Below are positions 45,147-54,344 of a DNA stretch of 64,000 nucleotides, in pieces. This DNA is from Citrobacter youngae (GTDB taxonomy: Bacteria; Pseudomonadota; Gammaproteobacteria; Enterobacterales; Enterobacteriaceae): the NCBI RefSeq assembly GCF_003818115.1, contig NZ_RPOI01000024.1, positions 62,001 to 126,000 on the forward strand. The letters are read 5' to 3'. The notes below the pieces were generated by a model. That model did no database searches, had not been told where the DNA came from, and saw only the letters and a list, made by a program, of their open reading frames with translations. Both the position numbers and the translations under genes were made by a program. Within the stretch, counting starts at the first letter, position 1. Every line of letters starts with the position of its first letter.

Positions 45147-46673
45147 TTAATCCTCTCGGGCAAAAAGTGCCTCTATAAAATCGCCCGCTTTAAACGGACG
45201 TAAATCCTCGATACGTTCGCCCACACCGATATAGCGGATAGGGATGCCAAACTGATCGGCAACCGAGAAAATGACCCCGCCCTTCGCCGTACCATCCAGC
45301 TTGGTCAGAGTGATACCGGTTAAGCCCACCGCTTCATGGAACAGTTTGGCCTGGCTTATCGCATTCTGCCCGGTGCTGGCGTCGATAGTCAGCATAACTT
45401 CATGCGGCGCATCTTCGTCCAGCTTCTTCATGACGCGAACGATTTTTTTCAATTCTTCCATCAGGTGCGATTTGTTCTGCAAACGCCCTGCGGTATCAGC
45501 GATCAGCACGTCTACGTTACGCGCTTTCGCCGCCTGGATGGCGTCAAAGATAACGGACGCAGAATCTGCGCCGGTATGCTGAGCAATCACCGGGATATTA
45601 TTACGCTGACCCCAGACCTGCAGCTGTTCTACCGCCGCCGCACGGAAAGTATCGCCCGCCGCCAGCATCACCGATTTACCCTGCTGCTCAAACTGACGCG
45701 CCAGCTTACCGATAGTGGTGGTTTTACCCACGCCGTTAACGCCAACCATTAAGATAACAAATGGCGTCTTACCCTCAACATTCAGTGGTTCGTCAACCTT
45801 CGCCAGAATCTCACCCATCTCATCTTTCAGCAGGCCGTACAACGCTTCTGCATCTTTGAGCTGCTTGCGGCTGGCGCCTTCTGTCAGATTTGCAATGATC
45901 TTGCGGGTTGTTTCTACGCCCACATCGGCGATCAGCAGCTGCTCTTCCAGCTCTTCAAACAGATCATCGTCGATCTTTTTACCACGGAACAGACTGATAA
46001 ATCCGGAACCGAGGTTTTCTTTTGTTTTCAGCAGGCTACGCTTCAGGCGCGCAAAGAAACCTTCTTTGGTTGGTTTTTCCTGCTCCTGAACCACCTCTTC
46101 TTCTGCCGATTCTTCTACAGCAGGTTCTTCTGGCGGCTCCACTATGACGGCTTCTTCAGCGGCCTCAGCGGCCAGCGCCTGCGCTTCCAGCTCTTCGTCG
46201 GTCAGTTGCGGTTCGTTTTCGGCTTCTTCTTCAACCGCCTCAACGATTTCTACGGTTTCCGCTTCGGCCTGCCACTCTTCGGCAGAAACGTCTTCGGCTT
46301 TCACCTCTTCCGGCAGCGGTAATTCTTCGCGTTCGATAACTACCGCTGCTGGCGTTTCCATTACAGTTTCAGCAACGGGTTCAACAACCGGCTCAATTTC
46401 CGGCTGCGCTTGTTCGGCAACAGGTTCTTCTTCCGGCTGCAGTTTCTCAATTTCCGCAACCTGTTCAGTGACTTCAACGACTTCAGCAGCAAAGGCTTGC
46501 GTTTCCGCCTCGCTACGGGTTTCCTCGACGTGCGGCTGTTCGTCAACGACGGTAGTTTCTTCAGCAACCGGTTGTTGTTCTTCGTTTTTTACTTCTGTCT
46601 CGTTTTCCGGTGCCTGCTCTTTTTGACCAAAGCCCAGCCAGGAAAAAAAGCCACGTTTTTTCTCTTTCGCCAT
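45147..46673 (-). CDS. ftsY: Signal recognition particle receptor FtsY
   Basis: The SRP receptor GTPase that targets nascent membrane proteins to the translocon. The 508 aa have an acidic, Glu-rich N-terminal A domain (to about residue 205) and then the NG domain with GVNGVGKTTTIGKLA, DTAGRLQNKS and TKLDGTAKGG. The long acidic repeats (VAEQAQPEIEPVVEPVAETV) are normal for the enterobacterial A domain but vary in length. First in ftsYEX and divergent from rsmD. Confidence 0.98.
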   Translation of the reverse strand: MAKEKKRGFFSWLGFGQKEQAPENETEVKNEEQQPVAEETTVVDEQPHVEETRSEAETQAFAAEVVEVTEQVAEIEKLQPEEEPVAEQAQPEIEPVVEPVAETVMETPAAVVIEREELPLPEEVKAEDVSAEEWQAEAETVEIVEAVEEEAENEPQLTDEELEAQALAAEAAEEAVIVEPPEEPAVEESAEEEVVQEQEKPTKEGFFARLKRSLLKTKENLGSGFISLFRGKKIDDDLFEELEEQLLIADVGVETTRKIIANLTEGASRKQLKDAEALYGLLKDEMGEILAKVDEPLNVEGKTPFVILMVGVNGVGKTTTIGKLARQFEQQGKSVMLAAGDTFRAAAVEQLQVWGQRNNIPVIAQHTGADSASVIFDAIQAAKARNVDVLIADTAGRLQNKSHLMEELKKIVRVMKKLDEDAPHEVMLTIDASTGQNAISQAKLFHEAVGLTGITLTKLDGTAKGGVIFSVADQFGIPIRYIGVGERIEDLRPFKAGDFIEALFARED

Positions 46674-46824
46674 TTGCGACTACACTCCCCCGCTGTTGCT
46701 TCATGGCACAGCGTCAACGCTATGTACATAGCAGCTAAAAAAATGATGAAATAGTCTATCACTTAACTTAACTCACATCACCGCCTGGAATGACATGCTA
46801 TAGGCGGATTGAGCAATAATAGAA

Positions 46825-47421
46825 ATGAAAAAACCGAATCACTCTGGTAGCGGCCAGATCCGCATTATTGGCGGGCAATGGCGTGGCCGTAAACTCCCGG
46901 TTCCGGACAACCCCGGCCTGCGTCCGACCACCGATCGTGTGCGCGAAACGTTGTTTAACTGGCTGGCGCCGGTAATGGTCGATGCCCGTTGCCTTGATTG
47001 CTTTGCCGGCAGCGGCGCGTTGGGTCTGGAAGCACTCTCCCGCTATGCGGCAGATGCCACGCTGCTGGAGATGGATCGCGCGGTATCTCAGCAGTTGCAA
47101 AAGAATCTCTCCACACTGAAAGCACCCCATGCCCGCGTGGTCAACACCAATACCCTGACATTTTTGGCCCAGGCCGGTACGCCGCATAACGTGGTGTTTG
47201 TGGATCCGCCGTTTCGTAAAGGATTACTGGAAGAAACATTAACTCTTCTGGAAACTCGCGGCTGGCTGGCAAATGAAGCGTATATTTACGTGGAAAGCGA
47301 AGTCGAAAACGGCCTGCCGCCGGTTCCGGTTAACTGGTCGTTATACCGCGAAAAAGTGGCTGGGCAGGTTGCTTATCGTCTGTATCAACGTGAAGCACAA
47401 GGAGAGCAACATGCTGATTAA
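46825..47421 (+). CDS. rsmD: 16S rRNA (guanine-966-N2)-methyltransferase RsmD
   Basis: Methylates G966 of 16S rRNA using S-adenosylmethionine. The 198 aa contain motif I DCFAGSGALGLEAL, and the catalytic motif FVDPPFRKGLLEE. The stop overlaps the yhhL start by about ten bases, so the two are translationally coupled. It is divergent from ftsY. Confidence 0.97.
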   Translation: MKKPNHSGSGQIRIIGGQWRGRKLPVPDNPGLRPTTDRVRETLFNWLAPVMVDARCLDCFAGSGALGLEALSRYAADATLLEMDRAVSQQLQKNLSTLKAPHARVVNTNTLTFLAQAGTPHNVVFVDPPFRKGLLEETLTLLETRGWLANEAYIYVESEVENGLPPVPVNWSLYREKVAGQVAYRLYQREAQGEQHAD

Positions 47422-47686
47422 TCTGGGACGTCTGTTGATGCTGTGTGTCTGGGCATTCCTGCTACTGAATATTTTTCAACCGTTCCCACGTCCGCTCAAT
47501 ATCTTCGTAAATGTGGCTCTGGTGTTTATGGTGCTGATGCACGGCATGCAGTTGGCGCTGCTGAAATCAACCATGCCGAAAGATGGCCCGCAAATGACCA
47601 GCGGCGAGAAAGTGCGTATTTTTCTGTTCGGCGTATTTGAACTGCTGGTATGGCAGAAGAAGATTAAAGACCAGTTGAAGAAGTAA
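47411..47686 (+). CDS. yhhL: DUF1145 membrane protein YhhL
   Basis: A 91-aa protein with two hydrophobic helices (LLMLCVWAFLLLNIF and LNIFVNVALVFMVLMHGM), and a basic C-terminus (VWQKKIKDQLKK). The start at 47411 lies inside the end of rsmD, with GGAGAG upstream; a longer in-frame reading would run through most of rsmD and is an artefact. Function unknown. Confidence 0.93.
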   Translation: MLINLGRLLMLCVWAFLLLNIFQPFPRPLNIFVNVALVFMVLMHGMQLALLKSTMPKDGPQMTSGEKVRIFLFGVFELLVWQKKIKDQLKK

Positions 47687-47693
47687 TGGTGCT

Positions 47694-47775
47694 CACTTTG
47701 CCTGGTATCGCATAGCGAGCCGGGACGACAAAACCAGGAGGCCGGATAAGGCGTAAACCGCCATCCGGCATCAGC
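47694..47775. repeat. REP pair between yhhL and yhhM
   Basis: GCCTGGTATCGCATAGC and GCCGGGACG ... CCAGGAGG, followed by GGCCGGATAAGGCGTAAACC with GCCATCCGGCATC. It separates the convergent genes. Confidence 0.75.
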
Positions 47776-47786
47776 CAAATGAAACC

Positions 47787-48146
47787 TTAGCGTTCAGCCG
47801 TAAAATCAACAAAACGCGAACCTTTGTAGCTCAGCGTGCCTTTATCCCCGACCGTTAGCGCATGGTACTGCTGAGCATCCAGACGAAACGTCTGCTCCAG
47901 GCCGCCGCTTTGCGGTTTGAAGCTGGCTTCATAGCGCATGCTGGTGCCCGCTGGGCTCACTTCCTGTTGACGGGAGCGTCGGTCGTTTAGCGGCTTTTCC
48001 CGCTTATTCGTCACCACCACCTGCTTTTGCACCAGCGGCGCGGCATCATTATCCGCTTTTTCACGTCGCTGCTGAACAAAGCGAAACGACGCGGCGACAA
48101 CGATTAAGACAATGATAACAATGAAAAAAAGTGGTGGTTTGCTCAT
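47787..48146 (-). CDS. yhhM: DUF2500 membrane-anchored protein YhhM
   Basis: A 119-aa protein with one N-terminal helix (FFIVIIVLIVVAASF), and a soluble C-domain containing EQTFRLDAQQYHALTVGDKGTLSYKG. The DUF2500 family has no known function. It is convergent with yhhL and divergent from yhhN. Confidence 0.93.
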   Translation of the reverse strand: MSKPPLFFIVIIVLIVVAASFRFVQQRREKADNDAAPLVQKQVVVTNKREKPLNDRRSRQQEVSPAGTSMRYEASFKPQSGGLEQTFRLDAQQYHALTVGDKGTLSYKGSRFVDFTAER

Positions 48147-48287
48147 ATTATTAACCCATCAGAAAATGCGGAAATAAGCATACATTGCCCGTTATGGTGT
48201 TGTCATCTGGCAGTATCGACCTCTACACTGGACAGTAGAGCCGTGAGCACCCCGCTTACGAAAAAATAACGAATTCAAGGAACTAAG

Positions 48288-48914
48288 ATGCTTTGGTCGT
48301 TTATCGCTGTCTGCCTTTCCGCATGGTTGTTCGTGGATGCTTCCTATCGTGGGCCCGCCTGGCAACGCTGGGTCTTTAAACCCCTGACGTTACTCCTGCT
48401 GGCGCTGCTGGCCTGGCAGGCGCCAATGTTTAACGCTATCAGTTACCTGGTACTGGCCGGCTTGCTGGCTTCGCTGCTGGGCGACGCGCTGACGCTATTG
48501 CCGCGCCAACGCCTGCTGTACGCAGTGGGGGCATTCTTCCTGTCACACCTGCTGTATACCATTTACTTCGCCAGCCAAATGACGCTGTCGTTCTTCTGGC
48601 CTTTACCGCTGGTGCTGCTGGTGTTAGGTGCGTTGCTGATTGCTGTGATTTGGACGCGCCTGGAAGAGTTGCGTGTCGCTATCTGCACCTTTATTGGCAT
48701 CACGCTGATGATGGTCTGGATGGCTGGCGAACTGTGGTTCTTCCGCCCGACCGCTCCGGCGCTGTCGGCATTTATGGGCGCATCGCTCCTGTTCATCGGC
48801 AATATTGTCTGGCTGGGTAGCCATTACCGTCGCCGCTTCCGCGCCGATAATGCCATTGCCGCCGCCTGCTACTTCGCCGGACATTTCCTGATTGTTCGTT
48901 CGTTGTATCTTTAA
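48288..48914 (+). CDS. yhhN: TMEM86/YhhN family membrane protein
   Basis: A 208-aa integral membrane protein with about seven hydrophobic helices. It belongs to the YhhN/TMEM86 family, whose eukaryotic members hydrolyse lysoplasmalogens; the bacterial activity is not established. It is followed after a few bases by the zntA promoter. Confidence 0.92.
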   Translation: MLWSFIAVCLSAWLFVDASYRGPAWQRWVFKPLTLLLLALLAWQAPMFNAISYLVLAGLLASLLGDALTLLPRQRLLYAVGAFFLSHLLYTIYFASQMTLSFFWPLPLVLLVLGALLIAVIWTRLEELRVAICTFIGITLMMVWMAGELWFFRPTAPALSAFMGASLLFIGNIVWLGSHYRRRFRADNAIAAACYFAGHFLIVRSLYL

Positions 48915-48919
48915 AATGC

Positions 48920-48951
48920 TTGACTCTGGAGTCGACTCCAGAGTGTATCCT
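48920..48951 (+). promoter_or_regulatory. zntA promoter with ZntR dyad and 20-bp spacer
   Basis: The -35 TTGACT (48920-48925) and -10 TATCCT (48946-48951) are separated by 20 bases. The spacer carries the dyad ACTCTGGAGT/ACTCCAGAGT (48923-48944). This over-long spacer is the MerR-family activator design; ZntR-zinc twists the DNA to activate zntA. Confidence 0.92.
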
Positions 48952-48988
48952 CCGGTTAATACGAAATGATTATCAACCGGAGGATGCC

Positions 48989-51187
48989 ATGTCGACACCT
49001 GATACCAGTGGCAAAAAAGCCCCACAATTCTCTTCTTTCAAGCCAGCGCCTGCGCCAAAGAAGGCTGATGACTGCTGCTGCGAAGGAACTTGCTCCACTA
49101 CGCCACCCGTATCCGATACCGTACTAGGTACCCGTTATTCCTGGAAAGTGGCAGGCATGGACTGCGCGGCCTGCGCCCGAAAAGTAGAGAATGCGGTCCG
49201 CCAGGTCAGCGGCGTCAACCAGGTCCAGGTGCTGTTTGCCACCGAAAAACTGGTGGTCGACGCCGGTTCCGATATCCGCCAGCAAGTTGAAAACGCGGTG
49301 CAGAAAGCAGGCTATACCCTGCGTGATGAGCAGGCACCAGAAGAAGCCCCCGAATCGCGGTTTAAAGAAAATCTGCCACTGATTTCGCTGATTATCATGA
49401 TGGCGATTAGCTGGGGGCTGGAGCAGTTCAATCATCCCTTCGGTCAGATAGCGTTTATCGCCACCACCCTGGTCGGTCTGTACCCCATTGCCCGTCAGGC
49501 TCTGCGTCTGATGAAAACCGGCAGCTACTTTGCCATTGAAACATTAATGAGCGTGGCCGCCATCGGCGCACTGTTTATCGGCGCGACAGCGGAAGCCGCC
49601 ATGGTACTGCTGCTGTTTTTAATCGGCGAGCGTCTGGAAGGATGGGCTGCCAGCCGTGCCCGTAAAGGGGTTAGCGCGCTGATGGCGCTCAAACCGGAAA
49701 CCGCCACGCGCCTGCGTAACGGCGAGCGCGAAGAGGTGGCTATTAATAGCCTCCGCCCTGGCGATGTTATCGAAGTGGCCGCGGGTGGGCGTTTACCTGC
49801 CGACGGCAAACTGGTCTCCGGCTTTGCCAGTTTTGATGAAAGCGCCCTGACCGGCGAATCGATCCCGGTTGAACGCGCCACCGGCGAGAAAGTCCCGGCA
49901 GGCGCCACCAGCGTGGATCGTCTGGTTACGCTGGAAGTGCTCTCCGAACCGGGCGCCAGCGCCATTGACCGTATTTTGAAGTTGATTGAAGAAGCGGATG
50001 AACGTCGCGCCCCCATTGAGCGTTTTATTGACCGTTTCAGCCGGATTTACACCCCAGCCATTATGGCGGTTGCGCTGCTGGTTACCCTTGTACCACCGCT
50101 ACTGTTTGCCGCATCCTGGCAGGAGTGGATTTATAAAGGGCTGACGCTGCTGCTGATTGGCTGCCCATGTGCACTGGTAATTTCAACCCCCGCAGCCATT
50201 ACCTCTGGTCTTGCCGCCGCGGCGCGTCGTGGCGCGCTAATCAAAGGCGGGGCCGCGCTGGAACAGTTGGGAAGAGTCACGCAGGTCGCGTTTGATAAAA
50301 CGGGTACTCTGACCGTGGGTAAACCGCGCGTCACAGCGATTCACCCGGCAAGCGGTATTGGCGAGGCTGAACTGCTGGCACTGGCGGCAGCAGTAGAGCA
50401 AGGTGCGACACACCCGCTGGCACAAGCGATTGTCCGGGAAGCACAAACACGCGAACTGACTATTCCTGTCGCAAGAGAGCAACGGGCTCTGGTTGGCTCT
50501 GGAATTGAAGCGCTGGTCGACGGCGAGCGCGTGCTGATTTGCGCCGCCGGTAAGCAGCCTGCTGATGCCTTTGCCGGGCAGATAAGCGAGCTGGAAAGCG
50601 CGGGCCAAACGGTGGTGCTGGTGCTGCGTAACGATACTGTACTCGGCGTGCTGGCCCTACAGGACACGCTGCGCGACGACGCTCGCAGCGCTATCGCCGA
50701 GCTTGATCAGATTGGCGTGAAAGGCGTGATCCTGACCGGTGATAACCCACGTGCGGCCGCCGCCATTGCCGGCGAACTGGGCCTTGAATTCAAAGCGGGG
50801 CTATTGCCGGAAGATAAAGTGCAGGCCGTTTCCCATCTTAACCAACAGTCGCCGCTGGCGATGGTTGGCGACGGCATCAACGACGCTCCGGCGATGAAAG
50901 CAGCCACCATCGGTATTGCCATGGGGAGCGGAACCGACGTCGCGCTGGAGACCGCTGATGCCGCCCTGACCCACAACCGCCTGCGCGGTCTGGTACAAAT
51001 GATTCAACTGGCGCGGGCCACCCACGCCAATATTCGCCAGAACATTGCGATTGCGTTGGGCCTGAAGGGGATTTTCCTCGTCACCACGCTGCTCGGGATA
51101 ACCGGATTGTGGCTGGCAGTGCTGGCGGATACAGGGGCAACGGTACTGGTGACCGCTAACGCGCTGCGGTTGTTACGTAAAGGATAG
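48989..51187 (+). CDS. zntA: Zinc/cadmium/lead-exporting P1B-type ATPase ZntA
   Basis: Exports Zn(II), Cd(II) and Pb(II) from the cytoplasm. It has 732 aa: a Cys-rich N-terminus (DDCCCEGTC), a heavy-metal domain with GMDCAACARKVENAV, the membrane CPC motif in IGCPCALVIS, phosphorylation motif DKTGTLT and hinge GDGINDAP. The start MSTPDTSG at 48989 follows CGGAGG. It is expressed from the ZntR-type promoter immediately upstream. Confidence 0.98.
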   Translation: MSTPDTSGKKAPQFSSFKPAPAPKKADDCCCEGTCSTTPPVSDTVLGTRYSWKVAGMDCAACARKVENAVRQVSGVNQVQVLFATEKLVVDAGSDIRQQVENAVQKAGYTLRDEQAPEEAPESRFKENLPLISLIIMMAISWGLEQFNHPFGQIAFIATTLVGLYPIARQALRLMKTGSYFAIETLMSVAAIGALFIGATAEAAMVLLLFLIGERLEGWAASRARKGVSALMALKPETATRLRNGEREEVAINSLRPGDVIEVAAGGRLPADGKLVSGFASFDESALTGESIPVERATGEKVPAGATSVDRLVTLEVLSEPGASAIDRILKLIEEADERRAPIERFIDRFSRIYTPAIMAVALLVTLVPPLLFAASWQEWIYKGLTLLLIGCPCALVISTPAAITSGLAAAARRGALIKGGAALEQLGRVTQVAFDKTGTLTVGKPRVTAIHPASGIGEAELLALAAAVEQGATHPLAQAIVREAQTRELTIPVAREQRALVGSGIEALVDGERVLICAAGKQPADAFAGQISELESAGQTVVLVLRNDTVLGVLALQDTLRDDARSAIAELDQIGVKGVILTGDNPRAAAAIAGELGLEFKAGLLPEDKVQAVSHLNQQSPLAMVGDGINDAPAMKAATIGIAMGSGTDVALETADAALTHNRLRGLVQMIQLARATHANIRQNIAIALGLKGIFLVTTLLGITGLWLAVLADTGATVLVTANALRLLRKG

Positions 51188-51189
51188 TT

Positions 51190-51278
51190 TTTTGCCGGAT
51201 GACGGCGTTGCCTTATCCGGCCTACGGGTTACACGTTCTTTGTTTGCCGGATAAGCGTTAGCGCCATCCGGCAAACAA
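51190..51278. repeat. REP pair between zntA and tusA
   Basis: TGCCGGATGACGGCGTTGCC with TTATCCGGCCTACGGG, and TTGCCGGATAAGCG with GCGCCATCCGGCAAAC, in inverted orientation between convergent genes. Confidence 0.9.
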
Positions 51279-51280
51279 AA

Positions 51281-51526
51281 CTAGTGACCTTTACGCAGCA
51301 GATAGCGGTACGGCAGCGAGTCGGTCTCTTTAGCCACCAGCTCATGCTCCATAAAGGTACAGAAGCCAGGAATATCGCGGGTTGTTGCCGGATCGTCGGC
51401 GACAATCAGCAGTGTTTCACCGGCCTGCATGCCACGTACGGTTTTACGCACCATCATCACCGGTTCCGGGCAGCGCAGTCCCTGGGCATCAAGAGTATGG
51501 TCGGGGGAAGTAAACAGGTCGCTCAT
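51281..51526 (-). CDS. tusA: Sulfur-carrier protein TusA (SirA)
   Basis: Carries persulfide sulfur from IscS to the TusBCD relay for mnm5s2U tRNA thiolation. The 81 aa hold the family motif [13 protein letters not shown] with the active Cys19. The start at 51526 gives the E. coli length; a five-codon extension was rejected. It is convergent with zntA across a REP pair. Confidence 0.97.
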   Translation of the reverse strand: MSDLFTSPDHTLDAQGLRCPEPVMMVRKTVRGMQAGETLLIVADDPATTRDIPGFCTFMEHELVAKETDSLPYRYLLRKGH

Positions 51527-51694
51527 CGTCGTCTCATTCATACAAAAACGGCGTTATTTTACGCTCTGTTGTGGCGTAAGCCAATCAGGTTAACGATTGC
51601 GTGAAAAACAACCATTGCAATGTGCTCTTAAAGCAGTATCATGCGACGGTTTTTTATTGGGTTCCCTCACCCCATCCAACAAAAAGGTCACAAT

Positions 51695-52360
51695 ATGACT
51701 CCGTTTACACAAACTCAGCGCGTAAAAGCGTTGTTCTGGCTATCGCTATTTCATCTGCTGGTGATCACCTCCAGCAACTATCTGGTGCAGCTTCCAATCT
51801 CCATTTTTGGTTTCCATACCACATGGGGCGCGTTTAGCTTTCCGTTTATTTTCCTCGCCACCGACCTGACCGTGCGTATTTTTGGCGCGCCGTTGGCACG
51901 ACGCATCATCTTTGCGGTGATGATCCCCGCGCTGCTGATCTCCTATGTCGTTTCATCCCTGTTTTATATGGGATCATGGCAGGGATTTGGCGCACTGCTG
52001 CACTTTAACCTGTTTGTCGCCCGTATCGCCGCCGCCAGCTTTATGGCTTACGCGCTGGGACAAATTCTGGATGTGCATGTCTTTAACCGCCTGCGTCAGA
52101 ACCGTCGCTGGTGGCTGGCGCCAACGGCTTCCACGCTGTTTGGCAACATCAGCGATACGTTAGCCTTCTTCTTTATCGCCTTCTGGCGCAGCCCGGATGC
52201 CTTTATGGCCGAGCACTGGATGGAAATCGCACTGGTCGATTACTGTTTCAAGGTGCTGATCAGCATTATTTTCTTCCTGCCGATGTACGGCGTGCTGCTG
52301 AATATGTTGCTGAAAAGGCTGGCAGATAAATCCGAAATCGCTGCATTGCAGACGAGTTAA
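51695..52360 (+). CDS. yhhQ: Queuosine-precursor transporter YhhQ
   Basis: A VUT/YhhQ-family inner-membrane transporter of 221 aa with six helices (core ATDLTVRIFGAPLARR and NISDTLAFFFIAFW). E. coli YhhQ is required for uptake of preQ0 and preQ1. The start MTPFTQTQ at 51695 has AAAAGG upstream; a longer in-frame reading from 51641 would add 18 residues absent from the family. Confidence 0.95.
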   Translation: MTPFTQTQRVKALFWLSLFHLLVITSSNYLVQLPISIFGFHTTWGAFSFPFIFLATDLTVRIFGAPLARRIIFAVMIPALLISYVVSSLFYMGSWQGFGALLHFNLFVARIAAASFMAYALGQILDVHVFNRLRQNRRWWLAPTASTLFGNISDTLAFFFIAFWRSPDAFMAEHWMEIALVDYCFKVLISIIFFLPMYGVLLNMLLKRLADKSEIAALQTS

Positions 52361-52432
52361 AGGTTCATTTTCCGAGTTGTGATAAGATGGACGAATGAGC
52401 CGTTATGGCCGTTTATCGAAAGGAAGAAGTCA

Positions 52433-52990
52433 ATGCGCAATCTGGTTAAATATGTCGGTATTGGCCTGCTGGTTATGGGGCTTGCAGCCTGTGATAATAG
52501 CGATACAAAAGCGCCAGCCGAGGGTGCTGCCGCAGAAAGTAGCGCCAGCGGACAACCGGTCAGCCTGCTGGACGGCAAACTCAGTTTTTCCCTGCCAGCG
52601 GATATGACCGATCAGAGCGGCAAGCTGGGCACCCAGGCGAACAATATGCACGTCTATTCTGACGCAACCGGCCAGAAAGCGGTGATTGTGATTGTTGGCG
52701 ACAACACCAACGAAGACCTGGCCGTGCTGGCAAAACGTCTGGAAGATCAGCAGCGTAGCCGTGACCCGCAGCTGCAGGTCGTCACCAATAAATCCATTGA
52801 GCTGAAAGGCCACACGCTGCAGCAGTTAGACAGCATCATCTCGGCTAAAGGCCAGACCGCTTACTCTTCTGTGGTGTTGGGCAAAGTGGATAACCAACTG
52901 CTGACCCTGCAAATCACGCTGCCTGCTGACGATCAGCAAAAGGCGCAGACTACCGCAGAAAACATCATTAACACGCTGGTTATCCAGTAA
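52433..52990 (+). CDS. dcrB: Lipoprotein DcrB
   Basis: An inner-membrane or periplasmic lipoprotein of 185 aa. The lipobox LAAC follows a hydrophobic signal ([11 protein letters not shown]), giving a mature N-terminal Cys near residue 20. E. coli dcrB is needed for infection by phages C1 and C6 and has been linked to envelope integrity. The start at 52433 follows GGAAG and matches E. coli. Its terminator overlaps the 3' end of yhhS. Confidence 0.95.
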   Translation: MRNLVKYVGIGLLVMGLAACDNSDTKAPAEGAAAESSASGQPVSLLDGKLSFSLPADMTDQSGKLGTQANNMHVYSDATGQKAVIVIVGDNTNEDLAVLAKRLEDQQRSRDPQLQVVTNKSIELKGHTLQQLDSIISAKGQTAYSSVVLGKVDNQLLTLQITLPADDQQKAQTTAENIINTLVIQ

Positions 52991-52993
52991 CGG

Positions 52994-54211
52994 TTAAGAC
53001 GATGACGCGGCCTCCGGTGACACCACCTGAGGCCGTTTTTTTAACCGCCAGGTCAGCAATAACGCCACCGCCACCAGCCCTGCCGCCGCCAGATAGATAA
53101 CCGGCACGCCCGCCCACGTCATTACCAACCCAGCCAGCGGCCCGGTAACCCCCAGCGATAAATCCATAAACACCGTGTAGGTCGCCAGCGCAGCGCCCTG
53201 ATTTTGCTGCGGGACGGCTTTTACCGCTACCACGCCCAGCGCCGGGAAAACCAGTGAAAACCCAGCCCCGGCCAGCAGAACGCCGATTTTCGCCATCCAC
53301 GGCATGGAAGCCATCCCGACCAGTAGCAGCCCGACAATCTCGACGCTAAAGCAGATCATCGCCACATTCAGCCCGCCTAAACGGTTGATACCATTTGGGA
53401 ACAACAGACGAGTGCCGACAAACGTGCAGCTAAATAGCGTCAGCGCGAAAGCCGCGCCGTCCCAGCCTTTAGCGTCGTAAAACAGGGTAATAAACGTGGC
53501 GATCACCCCAAAGCCGGCCGAGGCCAGCGCCAGCGCCATGCCGTACAACCAGACGCGTCCGAGCACCGCGCGAAACGGCAACGGTTTGCCTTTGCTGGCC
53601 TTTACCGCCGGACGAGGGAGCGCCAGCAATATTGCCACCAGCGCCACGCCCATCACGGTCAGCGCCAGCCCCTGTAAGCCCCCCCAGGCATAAAACAGAA
53701 CGCCCAGCGGCGCGCCTATCGCCATCGCGCCATAGGTCACGATGCCATTCCAGGAAATCACCCGTCCAATGTGCATTGAGCCAACTACCCCCACACCCCA
53801 CAGCGTAGAGCCAGTTCCGGCAAAGCTTTGCCCGATCCCAAGGATCACGCGACCCAGGCATAGCAGCAGCAGACTGGCCAACGGCCAGCCGTTCGTTGAG
53901 CCCGCCAGTAAATAGCCCAGACCACTTAAAAAACAGCCGCACAGTCCGAATACCACAATCTTTTTCGGCCCCAGCAAATCGGCATAGCGACCGGCATGCG
54001 GACGGCTCAGCAGCGTAGCGAAATATTGCAGGCTGATGACCAGTCCAGCCCAAAAGGCGCTGAATCCCATCACATCATGGACGTAGCCCGGCAATACCGC
54101 GAGCGGCAGGCCGATGGTCAGATAGCTGGCGAAGTTAAACATCACCACGGAGACAATGCGCAGATTAAGGCGTAAACCGCTCAGCGTCGGTTCAGCGACG
54201 GGTTCGGGCAT
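52994..54211 (-). CDS. yhhS: Major facilitator superfamily exporter YhhS
   Basis: A 405-aa MFS transporter with 12 predicted helices and the loop-2/3 motif HAGRYADLLGPKK after helix 2. Such proteins include efflux of arabinose or drugs; the physiological substrate here is not established. It is convergent with dcrB and divergent from yhhT. Confidence 0.93.
   Translation of the reverse strand: MPEPVAEPTLSGLRLNLRIVSVVMFNFASYLTIGLPLAVLPGYVHDVMGFSAFWAGLVISLQYFATLLSRPHAGRYADLLGPKKIVVFGLCGCFLSGLGYLLAGSTNGWPLASLLLLCLGRVILGIGQSFAGTGSTLWGVGVVGSMHIGRVISWNGIVTYGAMAIGAPLGVLFYAWGGLQGLALTVMGVALVAILLALPRPAVKASKGKPLPFRAVLGRVWLYGMALALASAGFGVIATFITLFYDAKGWDGAAFALTLFSCTFVGTRLLFPNGINRLGGLNVAMICFSVEIVGLLLVGMASMPWMAKIGVLLAGAGFSLVFPALGVVAVKAVPQQNQGAALATYTVFMDLSLGVTGPLAGLVMTWAGVPVIYLAAAGLVAVALLLTWRLKKRPQVVSPEAASSS
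53009..53042 (+). terminator. Terminator of dcrB inside the yhhS 3' coding end
   Basis: GGCCTC (53009-53014) and GAGGCC (53029-53034), with a GGTG/CACC inner pairing, are followed by seven or more T residues to 53042. The hairpin is read in the dcrB direction but its DNA encodes the C-terminus of the convergent yhhS. Confidence 0.7.
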
Positions 54212-54344
54212 GGAGGGTCACCACATATTCACAACAGTGTTTCATTTCTACCATGTTGCAGCCCAGAAATCAGTAACCAGATTAGGAATATCGGCAGCAA
54301 GCCAGCCGCTACACTTAATGCAAAAATGCACACAGGAAGAAGAC

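Noticed and set aside
46144-46626. Serine/cysteine-rich 160-codon frame opposite ftsY
   Set aside because: It is the complement of the Glu-rich acidic domain of FtsY; Ser repeats arise from reversed Glu codons.
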